A stretch of DNA of 64,000 nucleotides. Origin: Streptomonospora nanhaiensis. Its GTDB lineage: Bacteria; Actinomycetota; Actinomycetes; Streptosporangiales; Streptosporangiaceae. Made by a program: the position numbers and the translations under genes. Below, one piece after another: positions 58,807 through 64,000 of the stretch. Within the stretch, counting starts at the first letter, position 1, and each line of letters begins with the position of its first letter. Location: the NCBI RefSeq assembly GCF_026642255.1, contig NZ_CP113264.1:1922001-1986000 (forward strand). Reading direction: 5' to 3'. The notes beneath the pieces are model-generated. The model saw only the letters and a list, made by a program, of their open reading frames with translations. It did not search any database and had not been told where the DNA came from.

Positions 58807-59484
58807 GTGCTCATCGCCGCACTTCCCACCGGGCCCCTCGCCGCGAACTGCTACGTGCTGGCACCGGCCCCCGGCGGCGACTGCATCGTCGTCGACCCCG
58901 GGCAGGAGGCGGCCGAACAGGTCGAGAAGGTGCTGTCGGAGCACGGCCTGACGCCCGTCGCGGTCCTGCTCACGCACGGGCACTTCGACCACGTGTGGTC
59001 GGCCGCCGAACTCGGCGGGCGCCACGGCGTGCCGGTCCACGTGCACGCCCGGGACCGCCACCTGCTCACCGACCCCGCCGCCGGGGTCGACCCCGGCTTC
59101 GCCGCCCGGCTGTCCTCCCTGCTGGGGGAGGGCCCCCACGCCGAGCCCTCGGACCTGGTCGAGGTGGCCGGGGGCGACACCCTGTCCCTCGCCGGCCTGG
59201 AGGTCGGGGTGGAGCACACCCCCGGGCACACCCCCGGGTCGGTCGTCTACACGGTCACCACGGAGGACGGGGTCCCCGTCATGTTCGCCGGCGACCTCGT
59301 CTTCGCCGGGTCCATCGGACGCACCGACTTCCCCGGCGGGGACCACGAGGCCATGCTGCGCAGCCTCGCCGACGCGGTCCTGGCCCGGCCCGACGGCACC
59401 CAGGTCCTGCCCGGTCACGGCCCCGCCACCACGGTCGAGCGGGAGCGCGCCACCAATCCGTACCTGCGCGACATCGCCGGCTGA
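58807..59484 (+). CDS. MBL-fold metallohydrolase, glyoxalase II-like
   Basis: 225 aa. Zinc-binding THGHFDH at 56-62, GHTPGS (about 140-145), FAGDLVFAGSIGRTDFPGG and LPGHGP near the C-terminus give the full set of beta-lactamase-fold metal ligands. Such enzymes hydrolyse thioesters like S-lactoyl or bacillithiol/mycothiol conjugates. In related genomes a gene of this type stands upstream of hisS and aspS; here hisS is missing and aspS follows. GTG start. Confidence 0.88.
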   Translation: MLIAALPTGPLAANCYVLAPAPGGDCIVVDPGQEAAEQVEKVLSEHGLTPVAVLLTHGHFDHVWSAAELGGRHGVPVHVHARDRHLLTDPAAGVDPGFAARLSSLLGEGPHAEPSDLVEVAGGDTLSLAGLEVGVEHTPGHTPGSVVYTVTTEDGVPVMFAGDLVFAGSIGRTDFPGGDHEAMLRSLADAVLARPDGTQVLPGHGPATTVERERATNPYLRDIAG

Positions 59485-59750
59485 GCCCGCCCGGACGACC
59501 CACCCCGCAGGAACGACGTGATGACCACCGAACACCGCAGAGGCGTCGACGCCCCGAGCGCGCCCCCCCGGCCCCGCGACGGACGAGATACCCGCACCGG
59601 CCCCGCCTGAGGCGGGTTCCGGTGGTTTCCACACCGCCGTCCCCGGCCCCGGGGCCCGGGTGCGCGCGGGCGGTGTGCACAGGATCGGCCCGTACCAAAG
59701 CGCAGGTCGGGCACACTGGACACGAACCAAGACGCTGAAGGAGAAGTTCG

Positions 59751-61511
<1,761 letters not shown>

Positions 61512-61539
61512 GTCCGGAGGGGGCCTGAGAACCCTGTGA

Positions 61540-61574
61540 CGGGGGCGGTGCGCGGTGGACGCGCACCGCCCCCG
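61540..61574. terminator. Terminator between aspS and the zinc-finger gene
   Basis: Perfect 14-bp stem CGGGGGCGGTGCGC (61540-61553) with 61561-61574, seven-base loop. Bidirectional position between converging stops at 61511 and 61615. Confidence 0.75.
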
Positions 61575-61614
61575 GCGCGGTTCCGGGAGTGTGTCGGCCC
61601 CGGGGACGGAGCGG

Positions 61615-61791
61615 CTACGGCTTCCTGCCCCCGCAGCTCCAGCAGGAGTGGTCGCCGTCGGAGTTGCTGCTGCCGCACAGTCGGCAGTCCCAGTCCCAGA
61701 CGGTGCCGCTGATCCTGAACGTCGCCACGGCACGCTTGAGCACCAGGTACATGGGCATGTCCTCAGGGGGTCGGAGAATTTCACACTTCAT
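61615..61791 (-). CDS. RanBP2-type zinc-finger microprotein
   Basis: 58 aa. The C-terminal 25 residues read W-D-CRLC-GSS-N-SDGDHS-CWSC-GGRK-P, fitting the RanBP2 finger consensus WxCxxCxxxNxxxxxxCxxC with a following Pro. The N-terminal half (EILRPPEDMPMYLVLKRAVATF) looks like a small beta-rich segment. In eukaryotes this finger binds single-stranded RNA or ubiquitin. ATG 61791 is chosen because upstream frame is Arg/Pro-rich and meets no ribosome binding site. Stands alone, convergent with aspS. Confidence 0.7.
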   Translation of the reverse strand: MKCEILRPPEDMPMYLVLKRAVATFRISGTVWDWDCRLCGSSNSDGDHSCWSCGGRKP

Positions 61792-62340
61792 GTTCGGTGC
61801 CCGGATTAGGCCTACTTTGAACCTTCCTAAACGGTCACACGGAGATATTCGTCGACTATCGGGCGTAGCCGTTCGGTCCGAAGGCGGCCGAACCCGGCCC
61901 CTCCGCCCGGGCGCGGATGCGCCGGGGGCCGCCATCCCCTACCGTTGGGGGCGAATCACCCTTCCCGTACCGCGATCCACACGTGTCCTGGAGTGAACAC
62001 GATGTGTCAGTGGGGATGTCCCCTTTCGCGTACGGAGTGGTGGCGGAGTGCATTCTGCGCCATTGAGTCACACGAGCGTAACGATTCACGCCCCGTGTCC
62101 GGACGAATGCGGCCACGGGCGTGGAACCCTGCGCCCTCCCCCCTCCGCTGGTGGACCATGGTGGTCCGTGCCCGACCGGGTCCCGTCGGTGCCCTGCGGC
62201 GCGGGCCGTGCCGCCCGCCCAGCTCCACCACCGGAACAGACCCCGGCGCGGCCACTAGAATGAGCCGATCGGAACGTTCCCGGGGTGACCGCGCCTGAAC
62301 GCGGGTGTGACGTCCGAGACGACATGAGGATGAGTCATAC
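61792..62340. other. Intergenic region before the SpoIIE-type phosphatase
   Basis: 549 bases with no supported gene. AT-rich near 61800-61860, the promoter side of the zinc-finger gene. TAGAAT at 62256-62261 is a good -10 for the phosphatase, and the 10-bp palindrome GGAACGTTCC (62271-62280) lies at or just after the expected start. Confidence 0.45.
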
Positions 62341-64000
62341 GTGAACGGAAAACGCGCTTCAGGCGACGGCTCCGAGAGCGCGCTCGCGGGGGCGTTCTCC
62401 CACGCCCCGGAGCCCATGGTGCTGGCCACGGCCGACGGCGCGATCCTGCACGCCAACCACGCCTTCACCGAGCTCTTCGGACGCGGGGAGTCCGACCTCG
62501 CCGGACTGGTGTGGCACGACCTCCTCGACGGTGACGACGTCCGGCGCGGCGCCCGTGCCCACGCCGAGGCGGCCGCCGGGAACCGGGGCCGCCGCTCCCG
62601 CCTGCACCTGGGCGTCACGGACAAGGGGTCCCGCCTGGTCGAGGTCGAACTGCGCCCCCTCCCCGGGCCGGGCGGGGAGGGTTCCGCGGGGGAGGACCGC
62701 CGCGTCGTCGTCCTGATGCACGTGCTCTCCACCGAGGAGGCCGACCTGCGGGTCGTGGGCGAACTCCGCACCGACAACTCCGACTCCGTGCTGTGGAGCC
62801 TGGAACTGGGCAGCGGCCGCCTGCGCGAGCTCTTCGGCCCCACCCCGCTCGGCGCCCTCCTGGCCGGGAACGACCGGGAGCTCGAGCGCATCCTCGAACG
62901 GGTCCACCCCGACGACATCGCCCGCGTCCGCGACGCCATGTCCGCCTCCTTCACCGGACGCGACTACGAGCAGCGCTTCCGCGTCTTCGACCGGCTCGGG
63001 GACGAGCGCTCGCTGCACGTGCGCGCCCGCTACGTCCCCGGAGACCCCGACCGGCTCGTCGGCATCGTCGACGACGTCACCGAGCACGTCCAGCTGGTCC
63101 GCCGCCTCGCCGACCGCCGCCGCACCGAGGCCGAGCACGGCCGCCTCGTCACCGAGCTGTCCTCCAAGCTCGTCTCGGCCACCACGGTCGACAAGGTCAT
63201 GGACCTGCTCAGCGAGGAGTTCCTGCCGATCTTCGGCGGGGTCCAGGCCATCGCCCTGTACGTCGAGGGCGGCGTGCTGCGCGGGTCGCCCGGCGCGCGC
63301 ACCCGGGGCGGCAACATCGACCAGATAGACGGCCGCCGCGCCGACGACACCGACTTCCCCATGGGAGCGGTCATCCAGGACCGCCAGCCCCGCTTCTTCG
63401 AGAGCCGCGCGGAGATCATCAGCCGCTTCCCCGCGGCCGTCGAGCTCATGCGCCAGGTGCGCGGCCAGGCCTGGGCGACCGTGCCCATCTTCGGGGACGG
63501 CAAGGTCGCCCTCGGCGTCTGGCAGATGGTCTGGGACCGCCCCCACCACGCCAGCCGCGACGAGCGCGCGCTCATGCTCACCTTCGCCGGGCTCGCCGGC
63601 CAGGCACTCCAGCGCATCAAGGCCCAGCAGGCCGAACTGGAACTGGCCGACGCCGTCCAGCGCCGCATGCTGCCCCGCCAGGTGGCGAGCTTCCCCGACA
63701 TGGACATCGCCACCAAGTACCTGCCCTCCCGGGCGGACTGGCGGATCTGCGGCGACTTCTACGACGTCATCGAACTCCCCGACAACAAGGTCGGGCTGCT
63801 CGTGGGCGACGTGCAGGGACACGGGGTCGAGGCCGCCGCGGCCATGGGCCAGATCCGCGTGGCCTTCCGTGCCTACGCCACCAACCAGTCCGACCCCGGG
63901 GTCGTCCTCGGGGAGACCAACCGGCTCCTCACCGAGACCGGCGAGATCGTCTTCGCCACCTGCGGCTACCTGGTGGTCGACCGCGAGAGCGGCGTCATGC
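62341..64000 (+). CDS. PAS-GAF-SpoIIE protein phosphatase (partial, cut by window end)
   Basis: At least 553 codons; no stop before the right edge. Order: PAS domain about 10-125 (FSHAPEPMVLATADGAILHANHAFTELF, in part), a second PAS-like region about 130-250 (WSLELGSGRLRELFG, VHPDDIARVRDAM, VGIVDDVTEHV), GAF about 270-430 (LVSATTVDKVMDLLSEEFLPIF), then the SpoIIE/PP2C domain with ADAVQRRMLP, ICGDFYDV (Gly-Asp metal site; the first residue is Cys where many have Gly) and VGDVQGHGVEAAAAMGQIR. Such proteins dephosphorylate anti-anti-sigma factors. GTG start with GAGGA upstream. Confidence 0.9.
   Translation, partial: MNGKRASGDGSESALAGAFSHAPEPMVLATADGAILHANHAFTELFGRGESDLAGLVWHDLLDGDDVRRGARAHAEAAAGNRGRRSRLHLGVTDKGSRLVEVELRPLPGPGGEGSAGEDRRVVVLMHVLSTEEADLRVVGELRTDNSDSVLWSLELGSGRLRELFGPTPLGALLAGNDRELERILERVHPDDIARVRDAMSASFTGRDYEQRFRVFDRLGDERSLHVRARYVPGDPDRLVGIVDDVTEHVQLVRRLADRRRTEAEHGRLVTELSSKLVSATTVDKVMDLLSEEFLPIFGGVQAIALYVEGGVLRGSPGARTRGGNIDQIDGRRADDTDFPMGAVIQDRQPRFFESRAEIISRFPAAVELMRQVRGQAWATVPIFGDGKVALGVWQMVWDRPHHASRDERALMLTFAGLAGQALQRIKAQQAELELADAVQRRMLPRQVASFPDMDIATKYLPSRADWRICGDFYDVIELPDNKVGLLVGDVQGHGVEAAAAMGQIRVAFRAYATNQSDPGVVLGETNRLLTETGEIVFATCGYLVVDRESGVM

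Noticed and set aside
59521-59610. 29-residue frame (MTTEHRRG...) between the MBL gene and aspS
   Set aside because: AGGA lies about eight bases upstream, but the peptide is Arg/Pro/Ala-rich and featureless; not supportable without conservation.

Overview
The window is about 72-75 % GC with strong third-position G/C bias, frequent GTG starts, AGGAG-type ribosome binding sites and many genes whose start codon lies 6-7 bases after a TANNNT -10 box (leaderless transcripts). It carries actinobacterial hallmarks: qcrCAB-ctaE, actinobacterial integration host factor, BldD, a Rv2175c-type DNA-binding protein, MacS/MacR and a PASTA kinase. Gene content and order resemble the Streptomyces chromosomal core region running from qcr-ctaE through glkA, pfkA, aroF, thiOSG and metF. 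My best guess is a Nocardiopsis-like member of the Streptosporangiales. This is conserved chromosome rather than a mobile or accessory region: I see no rRNA, tRNA, transposase, phage gene or CRISPR array.

Layout. 0-5.4 kb: NYN-domain RNA-binding protein with a small zinc-ribbon protein, a DEDD exonuclease/UvrC-like nuclease, rhomboid protease, stand-alone Lrp ligand-binding domain, small tyrosine phosphatase. 5.5-12.2 kb: trpD, a receiver-like protein, and the respiratory cluster ctaE-qcrC-qcrA-qcrB. 12.5-18.6 kb: acyl-CoA synthetase, small acidic protein, glucokinase, acyltransferase, esterase. 18.6-26.4 kb: membrane protein, MacS kinase (no ordinary start codon), sulfite-oxidase-like enzyme, aroF behind an attenuator with an aromatic leader peptide, thiI, pyrophosphate-type phosphofructokinase, MacR. 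26.6-32.7 kb: PASTA kinase, thiO-thiS-thiG behind a TPP riboswitch, Rv2175c-like protein, thiE. 32.9-39.2 kb: quinone-oxidoreductase-like MDR enzyme behind a SoxR-type box, NmrA-like protein, DUF418 membrane protein, polyprenyl synthase, metF, GNAT. 39.2-51.2 kb: a LexA-box promoter, bldD, and the complete de novo pyrimidine set pyrR-pyrB-pyrC-carA-carB and pyrK-pyrD-pyrF. 51.6-64 kb: mihF-gmk-rpoZ-coaBC-metK, a DUF11 cell-surface protein, DUF349 protein, MBL hydrolase, aspS, a RanBP2-type zinc-finger microprotein, and a PAS-GAF-SpoIIE phosphatase cut by the right edge.

The genes are housekeeping, so the interest is in regulation. The window holds a TPP riboswitch, a PyrR binding loop over the pyrR ribosome binding site, an aromatic-peptide attenuator with a T6 terminator, DasR-type (dre) palindromes at pfk and, weaker, at glkA, a SoxR box inside a 19-bp-spacer promoter, a CRP-type site, a BldD box on the bldD promoter, and a near-consensus promoter with a perfect actinobacterial SOS box that reads into no recognisable gene. 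The last is the best candidate for something undescribed.

All calls come from reading sequence and translations; no database search, RNA folding or alignment was run.
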